From Bdellovibrio sp. (GTDB lineage Bacteria > Bdellovibrionota > Bacteriovoracia > Bacteriovoracales > Bacteriovoracaceae), in contig JACPIU010000038.1 of NCBI GenBank assembly GCA_016187935.1, forward strand, positions 62,001 through 126,000: DNA of 64,000 nt, written 5' to 3'. Of this stretch, positions 24,651 through 34,551 are shown one piece after another. A model generated the notes under the pieces. It did not search any database. It was not told the DNA's origin and was given only the letters and a program-made list of their open reading frames with translations. Made by a program: the position numbers and the translations under genes. Numbering within the stretch: position 1 is the stretch's first letter; each line of letters begins with the position of its first letter.

Positions 24651-27027
24651 GATCCGACTCCATGGCCAAGAGTGTCTGCCCGAGGGAAATACTACCGTCT
24701 CCCACGGAATAGCTTTTTGGTATAAAAATTTCCAAACCGTGGGCAGGAAATATTTGATGAATCAATTGCACCAGGATTTCATTGCAAAAGACCCCTCCCG
24801 ATAAGGTCACTCGATTGAGACCTGTTCTCTCGCGCCCCCAAAGGCATTGCTGAAGCGCCATTTGCACAATGGTAAAATGAAAATCCAGGGCCAAATCCTG
24901 GCACCTGTCATTGTTGTCCTTAGTTTTCGATAATAATTCCTCGATCATTGGTTTCGGATCCAGAATTATTTTTTCTCCCATGATTTCTTTGGTAAAAGAA
25001 AACCCACGAGGTGGACGCGTGGCCTTGGTTGCCAAACTCTCCAAACGGATGGCGGCCTGGGCCTCATAACTTATTTTGTGATTAATCTTGCCACTATGAG
25101 CGCCTAAAATGACCGCCACCAAATCAAAGAGCCTGCCCACCGAAGAGCATTGAGGTGAGTTAATTCCCTTATCGCAATTTGAAAAGAGGCAATCTGTTTG
25201 ATGCAAATCTTCACTCATAAAAATACTCGGGAAATCTCTCCAATCTAACCCCTGTTGCTTTAAATATCCCAGGAGAATTCTTGCCGGGTGCCAAATGGCC
25301 TGCTCACCTCCAGGCAAAATCATCGGACGAAAGCCTCCCACATGCAGCATGATTTTTGTCTTACCCCAAGCAAATAATTCGCCTCCCCACAAAGTACCGT
25401 CGTCACCCAATCCGGTACCGTCATACACGAGATTTAAACATTCCTCCCAGTTAGCAAAATGGGCGGTGGCGCGAGCATGGGCGCGATGATGCGCAATTTC
25501 GATCAGCGTAAGATTTCGCTCTCGTGCCAATTGCGCCCCCCATTGGTGAGAGGCATATCCGCTATGGCGGTCCACCACAATTAAATCGGGAGTTACAGCT
25601 AAATATTGCAAAAAATCTAAAGTATTTTTTTTAAAATTATTCAGCGCTTTGAGATTTTCCAAATCACCTTGGTGGGGAGAGGTCCAAATCGAATGGCCAT
25701 GGCCAATCGAAAAGGTATTTTTGAGATCGGCCCCCAGGGCCAGAATATTTTTGCTTGTAATCTGGGGAATATGAGATTTAAAAGGTGCCATACCTCTGGC
25801 CAGACGCCATGGACGGTTGCCACTCTCAGATTGCCTTATAACCGTATCATCAATAGGCCGTGCGATGGCGCGATCGCAAAATAAAAAATAATCGGCGATT
25901 CCTGCCAGACTCTGAAAAGCTTCTGTTGGTTTATGCGCCAAAGGCTCTCCATGCCGATTACCACTGGTATAAACGATATGAGAAAGTGTTGAATCTGGGC
26001 CACCAAAGAGAAGGGACTGAAAGGGATTCGAAGGCAGCATGACACCCAAGGTTCCGCTGTCGGGGTTGAGATTGTTGTGGGTCACTGGCAAAGGAAGATG
26101 GCAGGGAGCAATAACAATAGGAGCAACCTGAGAATGCAAATTCTCTTGGGACTCGGGGGAAAGTTGCACCCATTTTAAAAGTTCTTGCAGGTTTTTTCCC
26201 ATGACCGCCAGGGGTTGATGAGGGCGTCTTTTGCGCTCACGCAAGGCGCTGATCGCTTCGGCATTATTGGCATCACACACCAGAGCAAATCCACCGATAC
26301 TTTGAAAGGCCAAGAGAGCACCGGCCTGTAATTTATCTGCCACGCTCTGGCCGAGATCTGCATAATTGGCATAGGCCAGCTCCGCTCCTTGGGCGGTGGT
26401 AAACACGGCACGAGGGCCGCAACTTGGGCACACGACGGTCTGGGCATGGAATCTACGATTGGTGTGATCTTCATATTCCGAACGACAAAAAGAGCACAAA
26501 GGATAATCCCTGAAGGTTGTACGTTCACGATCGTAGGGACTTTGCAAAAAGACGGAATAGCGCGGGCCACAGAGGGTACAACTTAAAAAAGGATACTGCC
26601 ACCGCACCCCCGCAGGTGCACGATACTCTTGCCAACATTCAAAACAAGTGGAGAGATCGGTAGGGATCGAGGGAGAGGATGATTCCCCTTCTACACTTGC
26701 AATGATTTCTAATTTCTCCATGCCACAGGGATCGGACCACACAATTTCCTCTTTCTCGAACTGTGCCGCGGCAGGCAGAATAGAGCGGTAGGTATCTAAA
26801 AAGGAAATGAGAGAATGCTTGGGCCCTTCCAGGATTATACGTAATCTGTCACCTCGGTTTTGCAAGGTTCCAAACAGTCCCAAATTTTGAGCATGACAAA
26901 AAAGCTTGGGGCGCAAACCTAATCCTTGGGACAACCCGAAAATATCCAACTGGAAATGACAAATATGATGGAAAGTTTTCTCTAAATTATTATTATTCTG
27001 CGAAAAATGGCGTTTCATGAAATACAT
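24643..27027 (-). CDS. hypF: Carbamoyltransferase HypF
   Basis: HypF makes the carbamoyl group from carbamoyl phosphate and ATP and transfers it to HypE. The acylphosphatase-like N-terminus is divergent (SQGLGLRP in place of VQGVGFRP). It is followed by the paired zinc fingers CFEC/CTLCGPRYS and CSFC/CPSCGPRAVF, the YrdC-like domain and the Kae1-like C-terminal domain with HHRAHARATAH and VYDGTGLGDDGTLWGGE. I placed the start at the ATG at 27027, about 794 residues, because longer readings run into the divergent hoxF start. An ATG three codons later is equally possible, and no strong ribosome site is visible for either. Confidence 0.93.
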   Translation of the reverse strand: MYFMKRHFSQNNNNLEKTFHHICHFQLDIFGLSQGLGLRPKLFCHAQNLGLFGTLQNRGDRLRIILEGPKHSLISFLDTYRSILPAAAQFEKEEIVWSDPCGMEKLEIIASVEGESSSPSIPTDLSTCFECWQEYRAPAGVRWQYPFLSCTLCGPRYSVFLQSPYDRERTTFRDYPLCSFCRSEYEDHTNRRFHAQTVVCPSCGPRAVFTTAQGAELAYANYADLGQSVADKLQAGALLAFQSIGGFALVCDANNAEAISALRERKRRPHQPLAVMGKNLQELLKWVQLSPESQENLHSQVAPIVIAPCHLPLPVTHNNLNPDSGTLGVMLPSNPFQSLLFGGPDSTLSHIVYTSGNRHGEPLAHKPTEAFQSLAGIADYFLFCDRAIARPIDDTVIRQSESGNRPWRLARGMAPFKSHIPQITSKNILALGADLKNTFSIGHGHSIWTSPHQGDLENLKALNNFKKNTLDFLQYLAVTPDLIVVDRHSGYASHQWGAQLARERNLTLIEIAHHRAHARATAHFANWEECLNLVYDGTGLGDDGTLWGGELFAWGKTKIMLHVGGFRPMILPGGEQAIWHPARILLGYLKQQGLDWRDFPSIFMSEDLHQTDCLFSNCDKGINSPQCSSVGRLFDLVAVILGAHSGKINHKISYEAQAAIRLESLATKATRPPRGFSFTKEIMGEKIILDPKPMIEELLSKTKDNNDRCQDLALDFHFTIVQMALQQCLWGRERTGLNRVTLSGGVFCNEILVQLIHQIFPAHGLEIFIPKSYSVGDGSISLGQTLLAMESDHA

Positions 27028-27071
27028 GTTAATCTTATTTAATTCGAATTGTCGTTTTTTTTGGAGCGGTT

Positions 27072-28844
27072 TTGGATACTTTTTTGCCATCGTTCATTGA
27101 GAAGCTGGTCATCCAATATCAAGGTGATAAATGCACCCTTCTCAATATGCTTTGGGACATTCAGAAACACTTCGATTATGTTTCAGAAGAGGCCGTGGCA
27201 CATTTGGCGCGCAACTTGAATATAAGTCAAATCGACTTACAGGATACATTAACTTTTTATCATTTTTTTCACACCCGCCCGGCCGGAAAAGTGAAAATAT
27301 ATTTGGATACATCTGTAACCGCTGTCCACCAAGGGCAAGCTCAAGTACAGGCGGCCTTTGAAAAAGAACTTGGGATTGTTTTGGGCGAAGTCTCAAAAGA
27401 TTATGACATCGGTCTCTATGCCACACCCTGTATTGGACTTAGCGATCAAGGACCGGCATGCCTGATCAATTTTCTGCCTTTCACCCAGATGACTGCCAAA
27501 CGCGCAGTTTTTATCGCGCGCCAGCTCAAAAAGGGAATTTCTCCCCAGAAACTTTTAGGATGCTTGGGAAGGAAGAGCAAAAAAAGATTGCGCCAAGGCC
27601 AGGAAGTGACCAACCTCATCCAACGCAAAGACTTTCTTTTGAATGATCGTGTCGCAGGAGCAGGTCTGAAGAAGGCCATGCAAAAAACGCCTGAAGATAT
27701 TATCAACAATATCAAAATTTCTGGCCTGCGAGGCCGTGGCGGTGCAGGTTTTCCCACCTGGAAAAAGTGGGAACTCTGTCGCAACACCGAAAGTGATACT
27801 CATTATGTCATCTGTAATGCTGATGAAGGTGAACCGGGAACTTTTAAAGATCGCTTGCTTTTAACCAAGCACGCTCCCATGCTCTTTGAGGGAATGGCGA
27901 TCACAGGTCGGGCCATTGGCGCGCAAGAAGGAATCATCTACTTAAGGGCGGAATATCAATATTTACTTCCCAGGCTAAGTCGTGCTCTGACGATTTTTCA
28001 TAAAAAATATCTTTTTCGCATCCGCATCCAGATCGGCGCGGGGGCCTATGTTTGCGGTGAAGAAACGGCCTTACTCGAATCCTTGGAAGGCAAAAGAGGT
28101 GAACCGAGAATCAGACCTCCCTTCCCGGTTGAGAGTGGATATAAAGGCCGCCCCACCGTCATTAACAATGTGGAAACTTTTTGCACAGTAACCCGCATCA
28201 TGGAGAAGGGGCCGAAAAAATTTTGCGATAAAGGTACAGAGCAATCTTCCGGCACACGCCTCTTCAGTCTTTCTGGCGACATTTTGAAACCAGGTATCTA
28301 TGAATGGCCTTTCGGCATCACGATTTCACAAATATTAACGGAAGTCAGGGCCCGAGATGCCCTTGCTCTGCAAATTGGCGGTCCCTCGGGAACACTTATA
28401 AGCGCCCATGAAAAAGAGCGCAAAATTTGTTTTGAAGATCTGGCCACGGGTGGCGCTATTACAGTATTCTCGAAGAAGCGGGATCTCTTACAGATTATCC
28501 AAAAGCATATGGAATTTTTCGTGAACGAATCTTGCGGATGCTGTTCTCCTTGTCGCGCAGGAAACGTCATGCTGCTGGAATTTGTGCAAATGCTTAAAGA
28601 CAGGAAAGCACACGCGCGTAATTTGAAAAATGTACTACAGTGGTGCCGCATTATCACTCAAACGAGTCGTTGCGGCCTTGGGCAAACCTCATCCAACCCA
28701 ATCCTTACAGCGTTGAAGTCTTTTCCTGAACTTTTTCATAATTTCCTTATACCTGATCCCAAGGATGGCGTCTGGAATTTTGATTTAAAAATGGCCACTG
28801 GCAAATATGATCAGATTTTTGAAAAGAATGAGCACGGAATATGA
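27072..28844 (+). CDS. hoxF: NAD-reducing hydrogenase diaphorase subunit HoxF
   Basis: HoxF binds FMN and NAD(H) and connects the hydrogenase module to NAD. Residues 1 to about 150 are a NuoE-like domain. The rest is NuoF-like with the FMN site GLRGRGGAGFPTWKKW, NADEGEPGTFKDR, the NAD site GAYVCGEETALLESLEGKRG and the [4Fe-4S] ligands in ESCGCCSPCRAGN plus a later RCGLGQ. In the NuoE-like domain the first two cluster cysteines are missing and CIGLS replaces CxGxC, so its [2Fe-2S] cluster is probably lost. The start is TTG with TTGGAG five bases upstream; the only in-frame ATG nearby would delete conserved sequence. Confidence 0.95.
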   Translation: MDTFLPSFIEKLVIQYQGDKCTLLNMLWDIQKHFDYVSEEAVAHLARNLNISQIDLQDTLTFYHFFHTRPAGKVKIYLDTSVTAVHQGQAQVQAAFEKELGIVLGEVSKDYDIGLYATPCIGLSDQGPACLINFLPFTQMTAKRAVFIARQLKKGISPQKLLGCLGRKSKKRLRQGQEVTNLIQRKDFLLNDRVAGAGLKKAMQKTPEDIINNIKISGLRGRGGAGFPTWKKWELCRNTESDTHYVICNADEGEPGTFKDRLLLTKHAPMLFEGMAITGRAIGAQEGIIYLRAEYQYLLPRLSRALTIFHKKYLFRIRIQIGAGAYVCGEETALLESLEGKRGEPRIRPPFPVESGYKGRPTVINNVETFCTVTRIMEKGPKKFCDKGTEQSSGTRLFSLSGDILKPGIYEWPFGITISQILTEVRARDALALQIGGPSGTLISAHEKERKICFEDLATGGAITVFSKKRDLLQIIQKHMEFFVNESCGCCSPCRAGNVMLLEFVQMLKDRKAHARNLKNVLQWCRIITQTSRCGLGQTSSNPILTALKSFPELFHNFLIPDPKDGVWNFDLKMATGKYDQIFEKNEHGI

Positions 28845-29539
28845 AAGAAGTTTCTTTTAAAATTGATGGGAAAACATACAAGGCCCCTCTCGGTGAAAAT
28901 TTAATCATGGCCGCCAAAAGAAATGGTGTCTATATTCCAACCCTTTGCTATTTAGAAGGCCATCCATGCCTTGGTACCTGCCGCGTCTGTACTATTCGCG
29001 TTAATGGCAGAAGTATGGCCGCATGTACTCTCACTCTCACGGAAAATATGCAATTGGAGGTCAACACATCTGAGCTTCAAGACATGCGTAAGGCCATCGT
29101 GGAATTGATTTTTGTTGAAGGAAATCATTTCTGCCCGGCGTGTGAAAAAGGCGGCGATTGCCAACTTCAGGCCGTGGCCTATGCCATGGACATGAGAGTG
29201 GCCCGTTTTCATTATAGCTTTTCTCCCTATCGCATTCATTATGAAGGCAAAAATATTATTCTCGAACATAATCGTTGCATGCATTGCAAACGATGCACCA
29301 ACTTATTTCAAGATGACCAAGGTTATAAAATCTTCAGTTTCATCAATCGAGGATCGAAAACTCGCGTTATGATTGACCTAGATCGAGAAAAATTACTATC
29401 GGCAGAGAAATTGCGAGAGGCCAAACAATTATGCCCGACTGGTGCCATTTTACTGCAAGGAGGCGGTTTTGATCGTGCCATTGGAACACGCCAGTATGAT
29501 CAAAGACCGATAGGCGTGATTCCGAAGGGAGAAAAATAA
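28841..29539 (+). CDS. hoxU: NAD-reducing hydrogenase ferredoxin-like subunit HoxU
   Basis: HoxU links the HoxYH hydrogenase to the HoxF diaphorase by iron-sulfur clusters, like the N-terminal part of NuoG. The 232-residue protein has a [2Fe-2S] set (CYLEGHPCLGTCRVC with a later Cys in AACTL), the FCPACEKGGDCQLQ motif with the preceding EGNH His, and a CMHCKRC set with a late CPTGAI for a [4Fe-4S] cluster. It overlaps hoxF by four bases. Confidence 0.95.
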   Translation: MKEVSFKIDGKTYKAPLGENLIMAAKRNGVYIPTLCYLEGHPCLGTCRVCTIRVNGRSMAACTLTLTENMQLEVNTSELQDMRKAIVELIFVEGNHFCPACEKGGDCQLQAVAYAMDMRVARFHYSFSPYRIHYEGKNIILEHNRCMHCKRCTNLFQDDQGYKIFSFINRGSKTRVMIDLDREKLLSAEKLREAKQLCPTGAILLQGGGFDRAIGTRQYDQRPIGVIPKGEK

Positions 29540-29540
29540 T

Positions 29541-30089
29541 ATGCCGCCAAAAAGAGTCATCGGCACAATTAGCTTAGCAGGCTGCTTTGGATGTCATATG
29601 TCCATACTTGATATCGACCTGAAATTCCTGGAGTTAATCGAATTAGTTGAATTCAATCGCTCCCCACTTACAGACATTAAAACATTCACCAAACATTGTG
29701 ATATCGGAATTATCGAAGGAGGATGTTGCAACGATGAAAATGTGCACACTTTAATCAGCTTTAGAAAGAACTGCGATATTCTCGTAAGTCTTGGTGAATG
29801 TGCCATCATGGGCGGATTGCCAGCGCTACGAAATAAAATCGACTTGTATGATTGTCTGAAAGAGGCCTATCTTAACGTTCCCAGTTCGGTGCCCGGCAAT
29901 CAGATGATCCCCCATCATCCCGACCTTCCCAAAATTCTCGATCGTATCTACCCTTGCCATGAAATCGTGAAAATCGATCACTTTATTCCGGGATGCCCGC
30001 CTTGTGACGAAATTATTTGGAAAAGTCTGACCAATCTTATTACGGGAAAAAGTGAGACTATCCCCTATCCATTCCTTAAATACGATTAG
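29541..30089 (+). CDS. hoxY: [NiFe] hydrogenase small subunit HoxY
   Basis: HoxY carries the proximal [4Fe-4S] cluster next to the active site. The 182-residue protein has the short group 3d form: SLAGCFGCHMSILD near the N-terminus, GGCCNDEN, LGECAIMGG and FIPGCPPCDE, which supply the cluster cysteines. No Tat signal is present, so the enzyme is cytoplasmic. It follows hoxU by one base. Confidence 0.95.
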   Translation: MPPKRVIGTISLAGCFGCHMSILDIDLKFLELIELVEFNRSPLTDIKTFTKHCDIGIIEGGCCNDENVHTLISFRKNCDILVSLGECAIMGGLPALRNKIDLYDCLKEAYLNVPSSVPGNQMIPHHPDLPKILDRIYPCHEIVKIDHFIPGCPPCDEIIWKSLTNLITGKSETIPYPFLKYD

Positions 30090-30097
30090 GGCCCGCT

Positions 30098-31546
30098 ATG
30101 AGCAGAAAAATTACTATCGATCCCATTACCCGCGTTGAAGGCCATGGCAAAGTTACAATACACTTGAATGATCAAGGCGAGGTACAAGAATCACGATTTC
30201 ATGTTGTTGAGTTTAGAGGCTTTGAGAAGTTTATACAGGGACGCCCCTATTGGGAGGCACCAGTTTTAGTTCAAAGATTATGTGGCATTTGTCCTGTCAG
30301 CCATCACTTATGTTCAGCTAAGGCCATTGATGAAATCGTCGGCGTCTCTCAGAGTGACCTTACAGCAACGGCCGTCAAAATGCGACGGCTCATGCATTAC
30401 GGACAGATTTTACAAAGTCATGCCCTGCACTTTTTTTATCTCGCCTCACCTGACCTACTTTTGGGAATCCAAAGCTCTTTTGATCGCCGAAATATTGTAG
30501 GAGTTGCCTTAGATTACCCGGACCTTGCCAAAAAGGGTATCTTGCTTCGAAAATTCGGCCAGGAGATTATTAAAGTCACTGCGGGAAAAAAAATCCACGG
30601 AATTTCCGCGGTTCCCGGCGGCATTCATAAAAATCTTTCCCTCTCTGAAAAAAATCTCTTTTACCAAGGCGGCGAGATTCCCACCATTCACGAAGTCATG
30701 AAATGGGCACAGGAAACGTTAGAATTTTACATTGAATATCATAAGAAAAATAAATCTTGGCTCGAAGGTCTTGCTCTCTGTCAATCGAACTATTTAAGTC
30801 TGGTGCGCCCTGATGGGGCGATGGATTTGTATCATGGTGTCTTGCGCGCCATCGGCCCAAATGGTGAGAGAATACTCGACGATGTGGATTATCACACCTA
30901 TCTCGAACACTTTGCTGAAGATGTCAAACCATGGTCCTATATGAAATTTCCCTTTCTAAAAAAACTGGGAATCGACAGAGGCTGGTCGCGGGTGGGACCA
31001 TTGGCCAGAATCAATACCTGTGATTTCATCCCCACTCCTCTGGCACAAGCGGCGCTGGAGTATTTTCGTTGCTATCATGGATCAAGAATTTGCCACACAA
31101 CACTTTCATACCATTGGGCAAGACTGATCGAGCTTCTTCACGCCGCCGAAGTGATTGCTCAACTTCTAGACGACCCCGATCTCCAACAAAGTAGTTTAAT
31201 AGTCACAGGCCAACGTGCTAAAACAGGAATCGGTTTTTTAGAAGCTCCCCGCGGCACACTTATTCATCATTATGAAGTCGATGAGAAAAGTGCTATCACC
31301 ATGTGCAACCTGATCGTCTCTACCACACATAATAATGAGGCCATGAATCGAGCAGTCAATGCAGTTGCCACCCAATATTTAAAAAATAATCAAGAGTTAA
31401 GCGAGGGCATGCTCAATCATATCGAAGTCGCCATTCGCGCCTACGATCCGTGTCTCAGTTGCGCCACTCACGCCATTGGAAATATGCCTCTGCATGTTTC
31501 ATTGTTTAATTCTCAAGGTCACCTTATTCATGAACGATATAAATGA
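30098..31546 (+). CDS. hoxH: [NiFe] hydrogenase large subunit HoxH
   Basis: HoxH holds the Ni-Fe active site. The N-terminal ligand motif is RLCGICPVSHHLC and the C-terminal one DPCLSCATHAIGNM, the four cysteines that bind nickel and iron. About 15-20 residues after the last motif (from HVSLFNSQG) form the extension cut off by the HoxW protease. RVEGHGKVTIHLND at the start is typical. At 482 residues it is a standard HoxH of the bidirectional NAD-reducing group. Confidence 0.96.
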   Translation: MSRKITIDPITRVEGHGKVTIHLNDQGEVQESRFHVVEFRGFEKFIQGRPYWEAPVLVQRLCGICPVSHHLCSAKAIDEIVGVSQSDLTATAVKMRRLMHYGQILQSHALHFFYLASPDLLLGIQSSFDRRNIVGVALDYPDLAKKGILLRKFGQEIIKVTAGKKIHGISAVPGGIHKNLSLSEKNLFYQGGEIPTIHEVMKWAQETLEFYIEYHKKNKSWLEGLALCQSNYLSLVRPDGAMDLYHGVLRAIGPNGERILDDVDYHTYLEHFAEDVKPWSYMKFPFLKKLGIDRGWSRVGPLARINTCDFIPTPLAQAALEYFRCYHGSRICHTTLSYHWARLIELLHAAEVIAQLLDDPDLQQSSLIVTGQRAKTGIGFLEAPRGTLIHHYEVDEKSAITMCNLIVSTTHNNEAMNRAVNAVATQYLKNNQELSEGMLNHIEVAIRAYDPCLSCATHAIGNMPLHVSLFNSQGHLIHERYK

Positions 31547-31973
31547 TCTTCTGATTCAGGCGATCGGCAATCCCGCCCGGGGAGATGACGGACTAGGCCC
31601 ACGATTTATCGAGGAACTTAGCAAAAGAGCAATGTTGGCCACCCACACCCAATGGGACTATCAACTTAGCATTGAGCACGCCGAACTCTTTTCAAAATAT
31701 AAGCGTGTTTTGATTGTAGATGCATCCAAGTCGGGCAACGGGCCGTTTCAATTTTCCACCGTGCTGGCAGGCCAAAACACTTACATCTCCAGTCATATCC
31801 TATTACCGCAAAATATCTTGGCCTTAACTCAACTTCTCTATCATGCCTACCCACAAGTTTATTTGTTGGCCATCAAAGGGGAAATTTTTAACTTATCAGA
31901 GAACTTAAGCAAGGTGGCCGAATTCAATCTCTATGAGACAATGAGATTCGTACAGACTACTTTCAATCTTTAA
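31530..31973 (+). CDS. hoxW: Hydrogenase maturation protease HoxW
   Basis: This endopeptidase should remove the C-terminal extension of HoxH after nickel insertion. The 147-residue protein has the family motif AIGNPARGDDGLGPRFIEEL near the N-terminus, where the Asp contacts nickel, and VLIVDASKSG with the second metal-binding Asp. A later SSHILLPQNIL supplies the His of that region. The ATG at 31530 is chosen because it starts just before the protease motif. It overlaps the hoxH end by 17 bases. Confidence 0.9.
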   Translation: MNDINDLLIQAIGNPARGDDGLGPRFIEELSKRAMLATHTQWDYQLSIEHAELFSKYKRVLIVDASKSGNGPFQFSTVLAGQNTYISSHILLPQNILALTQLLYHAYPQVYLLAIKGEIFNLSENLSKVAEFNLYETMRFVQTTFNL

Positions 31974-32071
31974 CTATCCGAAATTATAACTAACCTAATG
32001 TAATATTTACCTTCATCATTCCTTTTTTCAGTAGAAAAGATACATTGCGCGACTATTAACCAGGTGTTTCT

Positions 32072-34414
32072 ATGCCAAAAAAAGCAATTCAAACTTTGAT
32101 GGTTCTCTTGTCTTTTGTCTTGATCACGTTACCAAGTTTACAGGCAGTGGAAAAGGGTCGCGATATGAACAATATCACTCTTGTTCCTCATGCTGAAAAC
32201 ATCTTTCTTTTTTACCGCTGTGGAGATGCCCTCTATTTTAACTATGATATTAAAAAACTACGCCGGGAAAGAGATGGCTCTGTCAGCTTTAATTGGTACA
32301 CTAATCAAACCATGATCGGGTTTATGTATTGTGATGGTTTTGGATTCCCTCTGATCAATGAAAAAGTGGCGGCCAAAGACATAGAGGTCACCATTCTTCC
32401 CAACCAAATGGATGTTTTCTATTCTCCACTTTCCAATAAAAATTTAGTGAAAAAAGTTTCCTATAAAAGAATTCCAGGGGATATGCCGCGAACTCAAGAT
32501 TGGACCGCCGCCGAACTCTTGAAAAGCAATGATGGCCGTGAAATTCTGGCCGATTCATACCAGGCCTTTGAATTTAACGGAAGATCTTATCTCCTCTATA
32601 GTTATATGGGGAAATTGGCCATTCTTACGCCGGAAAAAAAGGCCTTGCAGTTTGATCTCGATGTTAACATCGATCGCCACGCACCTATAAAAGGTGCCGT
32701 GAGTTTAAGTAAAGGCAAAGCGACACTCTATGCCCTCCTCCCCACTGGCGATAAGTTCACATGGTTTAAGCTGGACTTAATGGGACTTCACAAAGGTATT
32801 ATCCGCCAATTTTCTGATCCCGTAAAATTTTTCCCTTCTCCCACAGAATTATCCTCTTATGAACTAAAGGCACCCTTAAACGGCAAGGTAGTGGTGTACT
32901 ATATTCCTCTTCATCAAGGAATTAAAAGCAAGGCAGAATTTGATGTGGACAATGCTTACCCCAAACTCTTTAGTGATCATAAAGGGTTTGTGCGACCTTT
33001 TGATCCCACGAAAGAAGATAAGTGTTTTGATCTCTTCCAAATGCCACTGAATTGCCATCAAGATCGCGATTGCATGTTGGTTGATTTTTCCTATCCCAAA
33101 TCTGCAAGTTTTTTTGCCAATCCCTCTGCGCTTCTTCATGCCACCTATGGAGGGAAAGTGGTGGCCGTCCCCCTCAATACCTTACCAACAAAGCAAGAAA
33201 AAATGGAATTAATTGGCATAATTGAAGGGCCGCCACCAGTTCCATTGGCCAATGTCATGTCTTCTCTCAAAGGCAGTTCTGGAAACGCTATGATGGATGG
33301 TGCCCGCGATCTCTCTCGCTGGATTTTTACCCAAGTCGATCAATCCATGACCTTTACTCTGGGCAGAGGAAATACTTCCATAAAAACCACCACCCATATG
33401 GTACAGGCCGGTGCCAATATTCCCACGGCCGTTCCAATTACTTTATCCGCCATGGGACAATTTTCTTCCAAACTTATGCGTGAAGATTTTGTTGAGACCA
33501 CAGGCACGATTAAGAAAACTTTTGTGAATGAAATTCAACATGTGTTGGGTGTCAACAAGCGACTCCAAATGCGTCCTATCGGCAAGCTTATTTTCTTAAA
33601 ATACGATTTAAAGGCCTATCGCTATGTCTTTAAGGACGAGCACGATAAAGTTCTTGCCGACGGGCCACAACTTTTTTCTATCACTAAAACCAACTATCGC
33701 CCGATCGTTCGGCCTTATGAAATCATTGCTAAACAAGTTAATCCCGGTAAATACCCTCATCATTTCGTCGTAGGAGATATGGCAAGCTATGCCTCTCTTC
33801 ATCGCCGCAGAACACTTTTAGATAAGGCCAGTATCCTCTCACCCGGTCACAACTACCTGTCTTATACTTATAACAATTTGCTGGATTTGAGCACTCAATT
33901 TGAAATGACGGCCACCAATCGTATCACGCGTGAAGACACCGAGACCGTGACCGCTGAATTAGGCGGGGGAATCGGTTCCGAAGAAACTCCTATTTCACTT
34001 AATTTTTCCATCAAAAATGAGGAAGAACGAATCTATACTCTGGTAAACCAAAAGTCTCAAGGCATGGCCATTAGTGCAGAAATCGGAATGCCTCTCCTGG
34101 CCCAAGACCCCAAAGTTAAATCCTATGATTTTGAAATTTATTATCTGGCACCTGAAAATCACATCGCCACTGATCTGATTGAAGAATTGAAAGATACCCG
34201 TTCCAAATCCCACATGAACAAAAAACTATCTGAGATGATTATCCCCACTTCCAAGCCCTGGAAAGTAACCTATAGCGTTTCTGAAATCAGGGATGCTATC
34301 GCCACTCCCGGCGTGGGCAACCGCCGTAGCACCAAGTACATTGACACCATCCCAAACCCTGATCAAGAGAGTGAAAACGGAGAAGGGGAACCGATCATTC
34401 GCTGGAATTTTTAG
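32072..34414 (+). CDS. Large secreted protein of unknown family
   Basis: I recognise no family. The 780-residue product has a signal peptide (KKAIQTLMVLLSFVLITLPSLQA) and a soluble, strand-rich sequence with few Cys. It looks periplasmic or surface-exposed. It has no membrane segment apart from the signal and ends in an acidic, Gly/Pro/Asn-rich stretch. It is separated from hoxW by about 100 bases and probably has its own promoter, so a link with the hydrogenase is not implied. A second secreted protein gene follows on the same strand. Confidence 0.65.
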   Translation: MPKKAIQTLMVLLSFVLITLPSLQAVEKGRDMNNITLVPHAENIFLFYRCGDALYFNYDIKKLRRERDGSVSFNWYTNQTMIGFMYCDGFGFPLINEKVAAKDIEVTILPNQMDVFYSPLSNKNLVKKVSYKRIPGDMPRTQDWTAAELLKSNDGREILADSYQAFEFNGRSYLLYSYMGKLAILTPEKKALQFDLDVNIDRHAPIKGAVSLSKGKATLYALLPTGDKFTWFKLDLMGLHKGIIRQFSDPVKFFPSPTELSSYELKAPLNGKVVVYYIPLHQGIKSKAEFDVDNAYPKLFSDHKGFVRPFDPTKEDKCFDLFQMPLNCHQDRDCMLVDFSYPKSASFFANPSALLHATYGGKVVAVPLNTLPTKQEKMELIGIIEGPPPVPLANVMSSLKGSSGNAMMDGARDLSRWIFTQVDQSMTFTLGRGNTSIKTTTHMVQAGANIPTAVPITLSAMGQFSSKLMREDFVETTGTIKKTFVNEIQHVLGVNKRLQMRPIGKLIFLKYDLKAYRYVFKDEHDKVLADGPQLFSITKTNYRPIVRPYEIIAKQVNPGKYPHHFVVGDMASYASLHRRRTLLDKASILSPGHNYLSYTYNNLLDLSTQFEMTATNRITREDTETVTAELGGGIGSEETPISLNFSIKNEEERIYTLVNQKSQGMAISAEIGMPLLAQDPKVKSYDFEIYYLAPENHIATDLIEELKDTRSKSHMNKKLSEMIIPTSKPWKVTYSVSEIRDAIATPGVGNRRSTKYIDTIPNPDQESENGEGEPIIRWNF

Positions 34415-34551
34415 TTCTCTCCCCTAATACCATGTAAAAATGACCTCACTTCTTCGATGTTGGAAGATGTAAGATGGTTTTTCCTAATTTTCCTCTATAT
34501 TACGGCAATATTTTTATGAGCAAAATGGCGTCCTAAAAATAAGGAGTTCCC

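Noticed and set aside
27028-27071. Sigma-54-type promoter for the hox operon
   Set aside because: No TGGCA-N7-TTGC-like pair is present in or around the gap.
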